Of a stretch of DNA of 64,000 bases, positions 6,965-14,794 are shown in pieces. The DNA comes from an uncultured Pseudoflavonifractor sp. (GTDB lineage Bacteria; Bacillota; Clostridia; Oscillospirales; Oscillospiraceae), in contig NZ_CALXEG010000002.1 in the NCBI RefSeq assembly GCF_944387275.1, forward strand, positions 1 to 64,000. Reading direction: 5' to 3'. Numbering within the stretch: position 1 is the first letter of the stretch; each line of letters begins with the position of its first letter. The translations under genes and the position numbers were made by a program. The notes beneath the pieces were generated by a model, which saw only the letters and a program-made list of their open reading frames with translations, did no database searches and was not told where the DNA came from.

Positions 6965-7378
6965 GATAATCACTCCAATATCCCGCAGAATCTACGAAAT
7001 CAGTATACATTATAGGGCCCGGTGCCGGGGAAAGCAATTACAGAACGGTTACACATTTGCCCGGCTGTACCGGGCGGACCGGTCCGGGCCGCCGCCGGAG
7101 GGAAACCGGATGGGAACCCCGCCCCTCTTTACAAGAAAGTGCTTTCGTTGTATCATATCTCCATCCATACCCACGGCTGTACCGTGGGCATTCCGGCCCG
7201 GAGCGGGCGGCCCGTCCTGGCCATTGTATCACATTTTATGGACCGTGGGCGGGAAAGAACATAAATTTTAAAGATTTTAAAGAAAAAATCAATCTATTTT
7301 TTCCACAGATATGATATTATATGATCCAGCAGGAGACGGCGGCCGGTCCGCCGGAGCGGAATATAGGAGGCGCTACCC
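6965..7378. other. Divergent intergenic region
   Basis: It holds the leftward promoter below and, at 7255-7320, a very AT-rich stretch that probably contains the rightward promoter of the XpaC gene (a TATTAT-like -10 near 7314; no confident -35). Between 7040 and 7250 I see no gene; open frames there have no SD or recognisable protein. Confidence 0.5.
7009..7037 (-). promoter_or_regulatory. Promoter of the VanW-family gene
   Basis: On the minus strand: TTGCTT, 17 bp, TATAAT, about 45 bp upstream of the ATG. Confidence 0.7.
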
Positions 7379-8647
7379 ATGGCGTACAGCTACAACAACA
7401 ACAGCGGCGGCAGCAACAACGGGGACTTGATATCCTGGATTGTGGTGGTGGCCGCGCTGGTGATCTTCTGGCCTGTGGGCCTGGTGCTGCTGTTCATGAA
7501 GCTGACGGGCCGGTCCTTCGGCAGCAGGCGGAACAACGGCAGTTCCTACGGCTCCAGCCCCACCGGGCCCTACCGCGCTTCGGGCAGCCAGTCCTGGGGC
7601 CAGAGCTCGGGCTATAAGTACGAGTACCGCTATCAGGGCCAGAGCGCACCCCGCCAGGGCGGCCAGACCACCCAGAATACACAGACCAGCCAGAATGCAC
7701 AGAGGACCACCCAGCCTGGGATGCAGGGCGTCAGCGACCAGCCCCGGGACAAGAAGGGACGGTTTATGCCCAAGCGCCGGCCTGTGGATCTGAACAAGGG
7801 CAAGGGCATGATGGTCTGGGGCACGATCCTGGCCATCTTGGGCGGTTTCATCTCCTTTGTGGAGTTCTTCGACACCATGGGCATGGGCTTTATCTACATG
7901 CTTCAGAGCATCGGCTTCCCTCTGGGTGTGCTGGGCGCGGGCCTGGTGCTGCTGGTGTGCGGCACCCAGCGGAACAAGAAGGCCAAGCGCTTCCGCAAGT
8001 ACTTAGCCCTCATCGGCAAGCGGGAGAGCATCTCCATCGGCTCCCTGGCCCAGGCCATGCCCGTGTCCTACCACACCGCCTGTGATGACATCCAGGAGAT
8101 GCTGGACGAGGGGTATATCCCCACCGGCTACCTGGACATGGCCAGCGGCCGCCTGATCCTGTCCGACGAGGGGCTCCAGGAGGAGCCCGAGCCTGAGGAG
8201 GAGGAGCAGCCCGCGCCGCCGGAGGACGACGACGCCATCCTCCGGGAGATCCGCCAGGTGAACGACGCCATTGAGGACCCGGTGATGAGCGAGAAGATCG
8301 ACCGCATCGGCGAGATCACCGGCAAGATCCTGGACTACCAGAGGAAGAACCCCAACAAGAACAGCCAGCTGCGCAGCTTCCTCAACTACTACCTGCCCAC
8401 CACCCTGAAGATCCTGAAGGCCTACGCCCAGATGGAGGCCCAGGGCATCGAGGGGGAGAACATCTCCGCCGCCAAAGAGCGGATTGAGGGCATGATGGAC
8501 AAGGTGGTGGAGGGCTTTGAGAAGCAGCTTGACAAGCTCTTCCAGGACGACGCCATGGACATCACCACCGACGTGGAGGTGCTGGAGCGGATGCTGGACA
8601 AGGACGGCCTCTCCGGCAAGGGCGACGGCTTCCAGATGGGGATATAG
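7379..8647 (+). CDS. XpaC-domain membrane protein
   Basis: 422 residues. Residues 15-40 form a first transmembrane helix (LISWIVVVAALVIFWPVGLVLLFM). A Gly/Ser/Gln-rich linker of about 90 residues follows, then two more helices near 140-200. A cytoplasmic winged-helix-like segment (SISIGSLAQAMPVSYHTACDDIQEMLDEGYI) precedes an acidic stretch. The C-terminal region (DRIGEITGKILDYQRKNPNKNSQLRSFLNYYLPTTLKILKAY) is the 5-bromo-4-chloroindolyl phosphate hydrolysis (XpaC) family. Such proteins often sit with TelA-type proteins, absent here. The biochemical role is unknown; despite the name it is probably not itself a phosphatase. Confidence 0.8.
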   Translation: MAYSYNNNSGGSNNGDLISWIVVVAALVIFWPVGLVLLFMKLTGRSFGSRRNNGSSYGSSPTGPYRASGSQSWGQSSGYKYEYRYQGQSAPRQGGQTTQNTQTSQNAQRTTQPGMQGVSDQPRDKKGRFMPKRRPVDLNKGKGMMVWGTILAILGGFISFVEFFDTMGMGFIYMLQSIGFPLGVLGAGLVLLVCGTQRNKKAKRFRKYLALIGKRESISIGSLAQAMPVSYHTACDDIQEMLDEGYIPTGYLDMASGRLILSDEGLQEEPEPEEEEQPAPPEDDDAILREIRQVNDAIEDPVMSEKIDRIGEITGKILDYQRKNPNKNSQLRSFLNYYLPTTLKILKAYAQMEAQGIEGENISAAKERIEGMMDKVVEGFEKQLDKLFQDDAMDITTDVEVLERMLDKDGLSGKGDGFQMGI

Positions 8648-8717
8648 CAGAACCTGACATCAAGCAGAAATCCCGTGAGACGGCATGCAGGCCGCCCCAC
8701 GGGATTTTTTTGCGCTG

Positions 8718-9083
8718 TCAGGGCAGCACCACGCCGTACTGGTCCATCACGTCGTGGAGGCCCTCCTCGATCTCCTGGCGGGAGAAATTGCCCTCCTCCA
8801 GCTCCTGGTCGGAGAGCAGGTTCAGGCGGAAGTAGAAGTCCACCGCCACCTCCAGAAGAGCGGGGTCATCCTCATCCAGGGCGGAGAAGAGCAGGTCCTC
8901 TCCGTCGGCAATGCGGCCCTCCCGCAGCAGGGCGTTGAGGGAGGCGTGAAGGCTGTCGGCGGCGGTCAGGGTCTCCCGCCCGCCGTGGTTCTCGTACTCT
9001 GCCGTGTCTTTGTGGAACATAATTTTGGCAATGGCCAGGGTCAAGGTCTCGATCTGGCGCATCATCCAGTCCTGAGTCAGCAT
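8718..9083 (-). CDS. DUF6483-family protein
   Basis: 121 residues, soluble, acidic and helical. The opening MLTQDWMMRQIETLTLAIAKIMFHKDT matches a small Firmicutes family of unknown function (DUF6483, from memory). The C-terminus is rich in Leu/Glu helices (DQELEEGNFSRQEIEEGLHDVMDQYGVVLP). It is monocistronic and convergent with the XpaC-domain gene. The start is supported by GAGAGGAG upstream. Confidence 0.65.
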   Translation of the reverse strand: MLTQDWMMRQIETLTLAIAKIMFHKDTAEYENHGGRETLTAADSLHASLNALLREGRIADGEDLLFSALDEDDPALLEVAVDFYFRLNLLSDQELEEGNFSRQEIEEGLHDVMDQYGVVLP

Positions 9084-9132
9084 AACAGAGGGCTCCTCTC
9101 CGGAGAATTATCCCAATAGGGGGACTTTTATA

Positions 9133-9218
9133 GAACACTAGTTTGATTAACATAAGAAAGTTGTATTGACGCCGAGGACGGCAGGTGGTAAGATAGACGA
9201 GAACTAGAACACAAGTTC
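9133..9218 (+). promoter_or_regulatory. Promoter flanked by LexA-like operators
   Basis: TTGACG (9166-9171), 17 bp, TAAGAT (9189-9194). A perfect GAAC-N4-GTTC box, the Gram-positive LexA core, lies at 9207-9218. A GAAC-N4-GTTT variant lies at 9133-9144. The downstream box covers the likely +1 region, a repressing position. Confidence 0.5.
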
Positions 9219-9254
9219 TATTTACCCCGGGGAACATACAGCAGGGAAGGGGGG

Positions 9255-9383
9255 ATGCATAACGTCCGGCGGGAGGATGGGCGGAGCCGGACAGGGAAGC
9301 AGCGCTGGTGCGGCACGAGCAGTGGACAGGTTCGACCGCGTTGCAGGGGAAAAATTTTCATCAGTGTACCACACTTCCGGTGA
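9255..9383 (+). CDS. Possible 42-residue basic peptide
   Basis: ATG 9255 follows AGGAAGGGGGG and encodes MHNVRREDGRSRTGKQRWCG..., rich in Arg/Lys, with no recognisable domain. It is the first open frame after the promoter with the LexA-like box, so a damage-induced peptide is conceivable. There is no homology evidence, and it may be spurious. Confidence 0.2.
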   Translation: MHNVRREDGRSRTGKQRWCGTSSGQVRPRCRGKIFISVPHFR

Positions 9384-9587
9384 AAAGTAAATTTCCGTTT
9401 TCCTGAGACACAAGAGGCGAACACAGCCAGGAGCCGGTTCGGATCCACCGGACAAAAGAAAAACGGCAACCTCAATGAGGTCACCAAGGAGGACGCCGCC
9501 GGAGGCGGCACCAAACCGGAGCCCAGCGGAGCGGGTTCGGTTTGGGAAGGAAGAGCAGCAGAATGAGCGCGCTCTGATTTTGATAAA

Positions 9588-9621
9588 AAATCAGAGCAAG
9601 CGATATGACGCTTGCTCTGAC
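9588..9621 (-). terminator. Terminator of the tRNA-Thr/tRNA-Tyr unit
   Basis: Inverted repeat TCAGAGCAAGCG/CGCTTGCTCTGA, with the minus-strand U-run encoded by the A-run at 9585-9590. Confidence 0.8.
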
Positions 9622-9622
9622 G

Positions 9623-9707
9623 TGGTGGAGGAGGGTGGATTCGAACCACCGAAGCGAGACGCAACAGATTTACAGTCTGCCCCCTTTGGCCACTCGGGAA
9701 CTCCTCC
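9623..9707 (-). tRNA. tRNA-Tyr (GTA)
   Basis: On the minus strand it starts GGAGGAG and ends CTCCTCC-A-CCA, with CCA encoded. The anticodon loop reads CTGTAAA, giving anticodon GTA. The long variable arm makes it 85 nt, as expected for bacterial tRNA-Tyr, and the T-arm GGTTCGAATCC is intact. Confidence 0.97.
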
Positions 9708-9719
9708 ATATGAAATTAT

Positions 9720-9795
9720 TGGAGCTGGTGGACGGACTCGAACCCCCGACCTGCTGATTACAAATCAGCTGCTCTACCAACTGAGCTACACCAGC
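9720..9795 (-). tRNA. tRNA-Thr (TGT)
   Basis: 76 nt on the minus strand from GCTGGTG to CACCAGC-T-CCA, CCA encoded. Anticodon stem CTGAT/ATCAG with TGT, intact D- and T-arms. Transcribed first in the pair, 12 bp before tRNA-Tyr. Confidence 0.97.
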
Positions 9796-9828
9796 GTTTC
9801 AGCTCTCAGCTCGTCCACAACGTTGCTT

Positions 9829-9857
9829 ATTATATCAGGCAAAGGGAGGGTTGTCAA
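9829..9857 (-). promoter_or_regulatory. Promoter of the tRNA pair
   Basis: On the minus strand: TTGACA, 17 bp, TATAAT, a consensus sigma-A promoter about 35 bp before tRNA-Thr. Confidence 0.9.
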
Positions 9858-9940
9858 CAGGAAAAGCAAAAAAATTTCAAAAAATTTTGAGAGGGCGGAA
9901 TGGGCGTCCAAAGGACAGGAGAGGAAGCACGAACGGGAGG

Positions 9941-10198
9941 ATTTTTACCGATCCGCTGCGGGATGTGCAGCGGGAACCGGCGGCGGCCTGGTGCAGGCGC
10001 TGCCGGCAGGAGATCTACGCCTGGGAGCTGGCGGAGGGGGAGGACCTGTGTCCCCAGTGCCGGGCGGAGGAAAAACGAGAGGGAATGGAGCGAAGCAAGG
10101 AGATACATGACGTTACTGGAGATGTCAGTGGAATACCGGGCCCAGGCCCAGGTCCTGCGGCGGCGGATCAGCGAGCTGGAGCTGCGCCGCGCCAATGA
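9941..10198 (+). CDS. Possible small zinc-ribbon protein (start uncertain)
   Basis: The frame reads TDPLRDVQREPAAAWCRRCRQEIYAWELAEGEDLCPQCRAEEKREG. The two Cys pairs (CRRC...CPQC) look like a genuine zinc ribbon. No ATG, GTG or TTG is well placed: GGGAGG at 9935 leads only to ATT at 9941, and the next candidate is GTG near 9962. The last ~30 codons overlap the next gene and look unconstrained. It may use a rare start or be decaying. It precedes the phage-type pair below and may form one operon with it. Confidence 0.35.
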   Translation: MFTDPLRDVQREPAAAWCRRCRQEIYAWELAEGEDLCPQCRAEEKREGMERSKEIHDVTGDVSGIPGPGPGPAAADQRAGAAPRQ

Positions 10199-10340
10199 GC
10201 CGGACGCCACCGAGCGGCTGGTTCTGGAGGACCGCATCAGAATTTTGGAGACAATGTGGCGGGAGGCCAGGGATCTGGCCGTGGTCACGGAGCGATATTA
10301 CGACAGGGGGTATTGGCGCAATGTCAAATACGCGATATAA
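10107..10340 (+). CDS. Small coiled-coil protein paired with a sigma-like factor
   Basis: 77 residues, mostly one long charged helix (SVEYRAQAQVLRRRISELELRRANEPDATERLVLEDRIRILETMWREARDLAVVTERYY). I recognise the type: it commonly precedes a short sigma-70 region-4-like protein in Clostridia, but its role is not known to me. The start ATG 10107 follows AGCAAGGAG. It ends within the first codons of the next gene (10338-10340), so translation is coupled. Possible roles are partner or anti-sigma-like binding, not shown by the sequence. Confidence 0.65.
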   Translation: MTLLEMSVEYRAQAQVLRRRISELELRRANEPDATERLVLEDRIRILETMWREARDLAVVTERYYDRGYWRNVKYAI

Positions 10341-10644
10341 GAGGGGCGGCGCCTACGCCGCGGACATGGCGGTGTACGCCAGGACTATGGCGGAGGACAA
10401 CCGGGCCCAGCGTTCCCGGCTGCGGCGCAACCTGATCCGGGCCCTTCAGGAGGACGTGACCCCCCATCAGCGGCGGGCCCTGCTGCTCTACTATGCCGAG
10501 GGCCTCAACATGCGGGAGATCGGGGAGCGGCTGGGGGTGGACAAGTCCACCGTCTCCCGCACCATCAAGCGGGGCGAGCGCCGCCTGCGCCGCTGCCTGC
10601 GGTACGGGGCCGCCAGCCTGCTCAACGCCCAAGAGGAGAACTGA
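10321..10644 (+). CDS. Sigma-70 region-4-like DNA-binding protein
   Basis: 107 residues. The core LQEDVTPHQRRALLLYYAEGLNMREIGERLGVDKSTVSRTIKRGERRLRRCLRY is a sigma region 4 helix-turn-helix. Regions 2 and 3 are absent, so it cannot be a complete sigma factor. It resembles small phage- or element-derived sigma-like proteins. The start ATG 10321 lies inside the preceding gene. It is very Arg-rich outside the HTH. It ends at a strong terminator. Confidence 0.75.
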   Translation: MSNTRYKRGGAYAADMAVYARTMAEDNRAQRSRLRRNLIRALQEDVTPHQRRALLLYYAEGLNMREIGERLGVDKSTVSRTIKRGERRLRRCLRYGAASLLNAQEEN

Positions 10645-10650
10645 ATTGAC

Positions 10651-10687
10651 AGATGGCCGCGCCATTGGGCGCGGCCATCTGCGTTTT
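10651..10687 (+). terminator. Terminator after the sigma-like gene
   Basis: 13-bp GC-rich stem (10651-10663 with 10668-10680) followed by GCGTTTT. Confidence 0.8.
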
Positions 10688-10716
10688 CGGCGGAATAGAA
10701 ATTTTACGTCTCCCTA

Positions 10717-10768
10717 TTGACAGCGGCTGTTATCTGTGTTTATACTGTATATGATGAGTATACACAGT
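10717..10768 (+). promoter_or_regulatory. Promoter and GntR/YtrA-type operator
   Basis: TTGACA (10717-10722), 18 bp, TATACT (10741-10746). Overlapping the -10 and +1 is an inverted repeat ACTGTATA (10744-10751)/TATACACAGT (10759-10768), the form of site bound by YtrA-subfamily GntR repressors, so autoregulation is likely. Confidence 0.7.
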
Positions 10769-10785
10769 AAAACGAGGTGCACCGA

Positions 10786-11160
10786 ATGGATATTATCATC
10801 AGCAATGCCGGCGGGGTGCCCATCTACGACCAGATCACCCGGCAGATCAAGGGCCTGATCCTGCGGGGTGAGCTGAAGGAGGGGGAGGCCCTCCCCTCCA
10901 TGCGGCTGCTGGCCAGGGAGCTGCGCATTTCCGTCATCACCACGAAACGAGCCTATGAAGAGCTGGAGCGTGAGGGGTTCATTACCACGGTCCCGGGGAA
11001 GGGATGCTTTGTGGCGCCCCAGGACCCGGCGCTGGCCCGTGAGGAGACCCTCCGCCGGGTGGAGGAGCACCTGACCAGGGCTGTGGAGGCCGCCAAAGTG
11101 GGCGGCATCACCCTGGAGGAGATGACCGACACCCTCAACATCCTGTATGGAGACGAATAA
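10786..11160 (+). CDS. GntR-family (YtrA subfamily) repressor
   Basis: About 124 residues. The winged helix spans residues 10-75 (PIYDQITRQIKGLILRGELKEGEALPSMRLLARELRISVITTKRAYEELEREGFITTVPGKGCFV) with a short C-terminal helical dimerisation region, the YtrA layout without a ligand-binding domain. ATG 10786 follows GAGGTG; GTG 10777 is an alternative. It heads an operon with an ABC exporter, and such regulators usually repress the adjacent ABC genes and respond to cell-envelope-active compounds. Confidence 0.9.
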   Translation: MDIIISNAGGVPIYDQITRQIKGLILRGELKEGEALPSMRLLARELRISVITTKRAYEELEREGFITTVPGKGCFVAPQDPALAREETLRRVEEHLTRAVEAAKVGGITLEEMTDTLNILYGDE

Positions 11161-11161
11161 T

Positions 11162-12025
11162 ATGGAAAACGCCATTGAAATCCGCCATCTCACCAAAGAT
11201 TACGGCAGCTTCAAGCTGGACGACGTGTCCTTCGACGTGCCCATGGGCACGGTTGTGGGCCTGATCGGCGAGAACGGCGCCGGAAAATCCACCACCATCA
11301 AGTGCATTCTGAACCTGATCCGCCGGGACGGCGGGGAGATTGTGCTGCTGGGCCGGGACAACATCGCCGACGAGCGGGCGGCCAAGGAGGAGATCGGGGT
11401 GGTGCTGGACGAGTCCACCTTCCACGACACCCTGCGCTCCGGCGATGTGGGGAAAATCCTCCGCCGGATCTATAAGAACTGGGACCAGCGGTTCTTTGAA
11501 CAGCTGCTGAAGAAGTTCGACCTGCCGGAGAAAAAGCTCCTGAAGGACTACTCCCGGGGCATGAAGATGAAGCTGTCCATTGCGGCGGCCCTGTCGGCCA
11601 GGCCCCGGCTGCTCATTCTGGACGAGGCCACCGGCGGCCTGGACCCGGTGGTGCGGGACGAGATCCTGGACCAGTTCCTGGACTTTGTCCGGGACGAGGA
11701 CCACGCCATCCTCATCTCCAGCCACATCACCACCGACCTAGAGAAGGCGGCGGACTACGTGGTCTACCTCCACAAGGGCAAGGTGGCCCTCCAGGGGGCC
11801 AAGGACGAGCTGCTGGAGGAGTACGGCCGCCTGGTGTGCGGCAGAGCCGACCTGGACAAGGTGGACCGGGCCTTCCTGGTGGGCGTGCGGGAGAGCCAGT
11901 TCAGCTGTGAGGCCCTGGTACGGGACCGGGAGAAGTTTGTCCGGCTCTACCCGGCGCTGACCGTGGACCGGGTGACCCTGGACGAGATCATGGTCTTTAC
12001 CGCGAAGGGGGATGTAGCGTCATGA
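11162..12025 (+). CDS. ABC transporter ATP-binding protein
   Basis: 287 residues. Walker A is GENGAGKST (about 41-49), the signature is degenerate (YSRGMKMKLSIA in place of LSGGQ), Walker B is LLILDEAT, and the switch is SSHITTDLEKAADYV. The C-terminal extension (about 220-287) is typical of ABC-2 exporters. It starts 1-2 bp after the GntR stop with GGAG 9 bp upstream. It forms an exporter with the next gene; the substrate is unknown, with antimicrobial or lipophilic compounds the usual guess for YtrA-linked systems. Confidence 0.92.
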   Translation: MENAIEIRHLTKDYGSFKLDDVSFDVPMGTVVGLIGENGAGKSTTIKCILNLIRRDGGEIVLLGRDNIADERAAKEEIGVVLDESTFHDTLRSGDVGKILRRIYKNWDQRFFEQLLKKFDLPEKKLLKDYSRGMKMKLSIAAALSARPRLLILDEATGGLDPVVRDEILDQFLDFVRDEDHAILISSHITTDLEKAADYVVYLHKGKVALQGAKDELLEEYGRLVCGRADLDKVDRAFLVGVRESQFSCEALVRDREKFVRLYPALTVDRVTLDEIMVFTAKGDVAS

Positions 12026-12663
12026 TGGGAATGGTTTATAAGGATTTTCTGGTCCAGCGCAAGCAGCTGGGATATTACATTGCGTTTTTTATCATGTATA
12101 CAGTACTGGCTGTAATGGAAATCATGCCCACGGCCATCATGTACACCATGACCGTGCTCATCGGCATGCTGGTGCCCATGTCCACCTTTGCCTACGACGA
12201 CCTGGCCCGGTGGAACAAGTACGCCGCCGCCACCCCTGCCGGACGTCGCGGCGTTGTGGCAGGCAAGTACGTCTTTTCCCTGCTCGCTGTGCTGCTGGCG
12301 GCGGCCTTCTCCGCTGTGCTGGTGGTGGCCGTACTCATGTTGAAGCCGGAGCTGGGGGCTGTGGACGAGATGCTCATCGGGCTGCTGATCTGCACGCTTA
12401 TCTCCATCCTCATTGACGCCGTGATTCTCCCTGTGTTCATCAAGTTCGGCGCGGAGAAGAGCCGTGTCATCAGCATCATCATCTTTGTCGCTATCTTCGG
12501 CGGAATCCTGCTGCTGGGCCAGCTGGCCGAGACGATGGACGGCATTGTCATCCCCGAGTGGTTCTTCCTGGCCCTGCCCGGTCTGCTGGTTCTGCTGACC
12601 ATCGGAGGCTATATCATCTCCTACTTTATCGCCCGTGGGATTTTTGAGAAGAAGGAGCTGTAA
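12022..12663 (+). CDS. ABC-2 family permease
   Basis: 213 residues with about six transmembrane segments (for example YYIAFFIMYTVLAVMEIMPTAIMYTMTVLIGMLV, VFSLLAVLLAAAFSAVLVVAVLML, VISIIIFVAIFGGILLLG, LPGLLVLLTIGGYIISYFIA). It overlaps the ATPase gene by 4 bp (ATGA), so the two are translationally coupled. It resembles the ABC-2 membrane subunits that pair with YtrA-linked ATPases and peptide exporters. Start ATG 12022, with ATG 12025 equally possible. Confidence 0.88.
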   Translation: MMGMVYKDFLVQRKQLGYYIAFFIMYTVLAVMEIMPTAIMYTMTVLIGMLVPMSTFAYDDLARWNKYAAATPAGRRGVVAGKYVFSLLAVLLAAAFSAVLVVAVLMLKPELGAVDEMLIGLLICTLISILIDAVILPVFIKFGAEKSRVISIIIFVAIFGGILLLGQLAETMDGIVIPEWFFLALPGLLVLLTIGGYIISYFIARGIFEKKEL

Positions 12664-12731
12664 GGCCTCTTGCGCCCATGCCCTGCCCTGTGGTAAACTG
12701 GAGGAAGAAAAAGGGAAGGAGCGTGGGGATC

Positions 12732-12866
12732 ATGACTGCACACGAAGCCATCCAGGAGCTGCTGAAGATCCAGCAGTACTGCACCCCCCGTTCTCTCGCC
12801 GCCGTGGATTACGCCATCCGGGCCATCCAGGAGAAGGAAGCGCGGGAGAAAGCGGAGAAGGAGTAA
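12732..12866 (+). CDS. Small hypothetical protein, 44 residues
   Basis: MTAHEAIQELLKIQQYCTPRSLAAVDYAIRAIQEKEAREKAEKE, two amphipathic helices with a charged tail. GGAGCGTGGGG precedes ATG 12732 and a terminator follows, supporting a real gene. No known domain. It lies 70 bp after the ABC permease and is probably co-transcribed. Confidence 0.5.
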   Translation: MTAHEAIQELLKIQQYCTPRSLAAVDYAIRAIQEKEAREKAEKE

Positions 12867-12880
12867 AGCCCCTGTCCGAC

Positions 12881-12919
12881 AAAAAGGCCGCCTCATCAGA
12901 CGATGAGGCGGCCTTTTTT
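12881..12919. terminator. Bidirectional terminator
   Basis: 17-bp stem (12881-12897 with 12902-12919) flanked by A- and T-runs. It serves both the ABC operon and the convergent NhaC-family gene. Confidence 0.92.
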
Positions 12920-12931
12920 TACAGGTCAGGC

Positions 12932-14659
12932 TCAGGCGGTCTGGCGCTTCTTCATAAAGGCCAGGAAGAGCAGCATGAGCACAGCGCCCACAGGCAGGGC
13001 GATGATGCCGGGGGCACCGTTGGCGGCCAGCAGGCCGGCCAGCAGGTAGGAGATGCCCGCTATGGCCGCGCAGGAGATGGCGTAGGGCAACTGTGTCGAC
13101 ACGTGGTTGACGTGGTCGCACTGGGCGCCTGCGGAGGCCATGATGGTGGTGTCGGAGATGGGGGAGCAGTGGTCGCCGCACACGGCGCCGGCCATGCAGG
13201 CGGAGATGCAGATGATGGCCAGGGGGTCGTTCATGGAGAACACGTTCTGCACGATGGGGATCAGGATGCCGAAGGTGCCCCAGCTGGTGCCGGTGGCGAA
13301 GGCCAGCAGGCAGCCGATGACGAACACGATGACGGGCAGGAACATCTGCAGGTGCTCGGCGCTGCGGACGAAGTCACGGACAAAGTACTTGGCGCCCAGG
13401 GAGTCGGTCATGCCCTTCAGGCTCCAGGCGAAGGTGAGGATGAGGATGGCGGGGACCATGGCCTTGAAGCCCTCGGGGATGCTGCCCATCATGTCCTTGA
13501 AGGACATGGCGCGGCGGGCGGCGTAGTAGACCAGGGTGAAGAGCAGGCCGAAGGCGGAGCCCAGCATCAGGCCCACGGAGGCGTCGGAGTTGGAAAAGGC
13601 CTCCACGAAGTTGGAGCCGGAGAAGAAGCCGCCGGAGTAGATCATGCCGATGACGCAGCACACCACCAGCACCAGGATGGGCAGCACCAGGTCGATGACC
13701 CGGCCCTTGCCCTCCTCGATGTCCTCGTCCAGCATGGCGTAGGGGTTGGAACCGGAGAACAGGTCGCCCTTCTCAATGGCGTTCTTCTCGAACTTGGCCA
13801 TGGGGCCGAAGTCCACCTTCATGAACACCAGGCCCAGCATCATCACGATGGTGAACAGGGCGTAGAAGTTGTAGGGGATGGCGCGGATGAACAGGTTCAG
13901 GCCCTGGCCCTCCTCAGCGAAGCTGGCCACGGCGGCGGCCCAGGAGGAGATGGGGGCGATGATGCACACAGGGGCGGCGGTGGCGTCGATGATGTAGGCC
14001 AGCTTGGCGCGGGAGACCTGGTGCTTGTCGGTGATGGGCCGCATGACGGAGCCCACGGTGAGGCAGTTGAAATAGTCGTCGATGAAGATGAGGCAGCCCA
14101 GGACGATGGAGGCCAGCTGGGCGCCGGCGCGGGTCTTGATGTTCTTCTGGGCCCAGCGGCCGAAGGCGGCGGAGGCGCCGGCCTTGTTCATCAGGGCCAC
14201 CATGGTGCCCAGGATGACCAGGAAGATGAGGATGCCCACGTTGTAGCTGTCGGACAGGACGGACACGATGCCGTCGCTGAATACGTGGGTCAGGGTGCCC
14301 TCAAAGGAGAAATTGGAGTAGAGCAGGCCGCCCACCACAATACCGATAAAGAGTGAGGAGTAGACCTCCTTGGTGATCAAGGCCAGGGCGATGGCAATGA
14401 CCGGGGGCAGCAGGGACCAGATGGTGTTGAAGAAATTGCTGGGGGATTGGACATAGCCGGTGCCGCCGCAAGTCTCACAGGTGACGGCCTCGCCCGCGTC
14501 GTTGAGGACCACGCCCAGAGTGCCGCAGTCGGTGCACTCGATCATCTTGGTGCCTGTCTCGTCGGTGGGGTCACCGGCGGCGAAGGCGGTGGTCGTCAGG
14601 GCGAAGAGCAGCATCAGCAGCAGCGCAGCCCTGGCGAGCCAGGTTCTTCTTGCTCTCAT
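12932..14659 (-). CDS. NhaC-family transporter, probable lysine transporter
   Basis: 575 residues. An N-terminal signal sequence (ARAALLLMLLFALTTTAFAA) precedes an extracytoplasmic insert with two CxxC pairs (CTDCGTLG...CETCGGTGYV, DnaJ-like), then about a dozen membrane helices. NhaC-family hallmarks are FIDDYFNCLTVGSVMRPITD and CGDHCSPISDTTIMASAGAQCDHVNHV. ATG 14659 follows GGAGGG; upstream codons are 5' leader. The gene is controlled by a lysine riboswitch. NhaC-like proteins under lysine riboswitches have been proposed as lysine transporters, so lysine uptake is more likely than Na+/H+ exchange. The Cys insert is unusual. Confidence 0.88.
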   Translation of the reverse strand: MRARRTWLARAALLLMLLFALTTTAFAAGDPTDETGTKMIECTDCGTLGVVLNDAGEAVTCETCGGTGYVQSPSNFFNTIWSLLPPVIAIALALITKEVYSSLFIGIVVGGLLYSNFSFEGTLTHVFSDGIVSVLSDSYNVGILIFLVILGTMVALMNKAGASAAFGRWAQKNIKTRAGAQLASIVLGCLIFIDDYFNCLTVGSVMRPITDKHQVSRAKLAYIIDATAAPVCIIAPISSWAAAVASFAEEGQGLNLFIRAIPYNFYALFTIVMMLGLVFMKVDFGPMAKFEKNAIEKGDLFSGSNPYAMLDEDIEEGKGRVIDLVLPILVLVVCCVIGMIYSGGFFSGSNFVEAFSNSDASVGLMLGSAFGLLFTLVYYAARRAMSFKDMMGSIPEGFKAMVPAILILTFAWSLKGMTDSLGAKYFVRDFVRSAEHLQMFLPVIVFVIGCLLAFATGTSWGTFGILIPIVQNVFSMNDPLAIICISACMAGAVCGDHCSPISDTTIMASAGAQCDHVNHVSTQLPYAISCAAIAGISYLLAGLLAANGAPGIIALPVGAVLMLLFLAFMKKRQTA

Positions 14660-14717
14660 ATTTTTCCCTCCATAAAATGTTGCCGGGGCGCACACATGCC
14701 CCTGTTGCGCCAACGAA

Positions 14718-14753
14718 AAAAGCCATGGGCGCTGATGGAAGCGCCCATGGCAA
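14718..14753 (-). terminator. Riboswitch-controlled terminator
   Basis: On the minus strand an 11-bp stem (14753-14743 with 14734-14724), then six U (14723-14718), between the lysine aptamer and the NhaC-family gene. A preceding hairpin of GGTCCCCG/CGGGGACC (about 14762-14792) probably forms the alternative structure. Confidence 0.8.
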
Positions 14754-14794
14754 AAACCAGGGGTCCCCGCACATAGAAAAAAACGGGGACCTCA

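Larger units (their letters stand above)
9084..9622. other. Gene-poor region with orphan promoter and LexA-like boxes
   Basis: Contains a strong-looking rightward promoter, two GAAC-N4-GTTY elements, a possible 42-codon ORF and the tRNA terminator. From 9450 to 9560 a frame encoding NGNLNEVTKEDAAGGGTKPE reads like the tail of a degraded gene but has no start. No recognised gene otherwise. Confidence 0.5.

Noticed and set aside
12932..14713. Longer NhaC-family start at 14713
   Set aside because: The extra codons overlap the riboswitch expression platform. ATG 14659 follows GGAGGG and begins a clear signal peptide.
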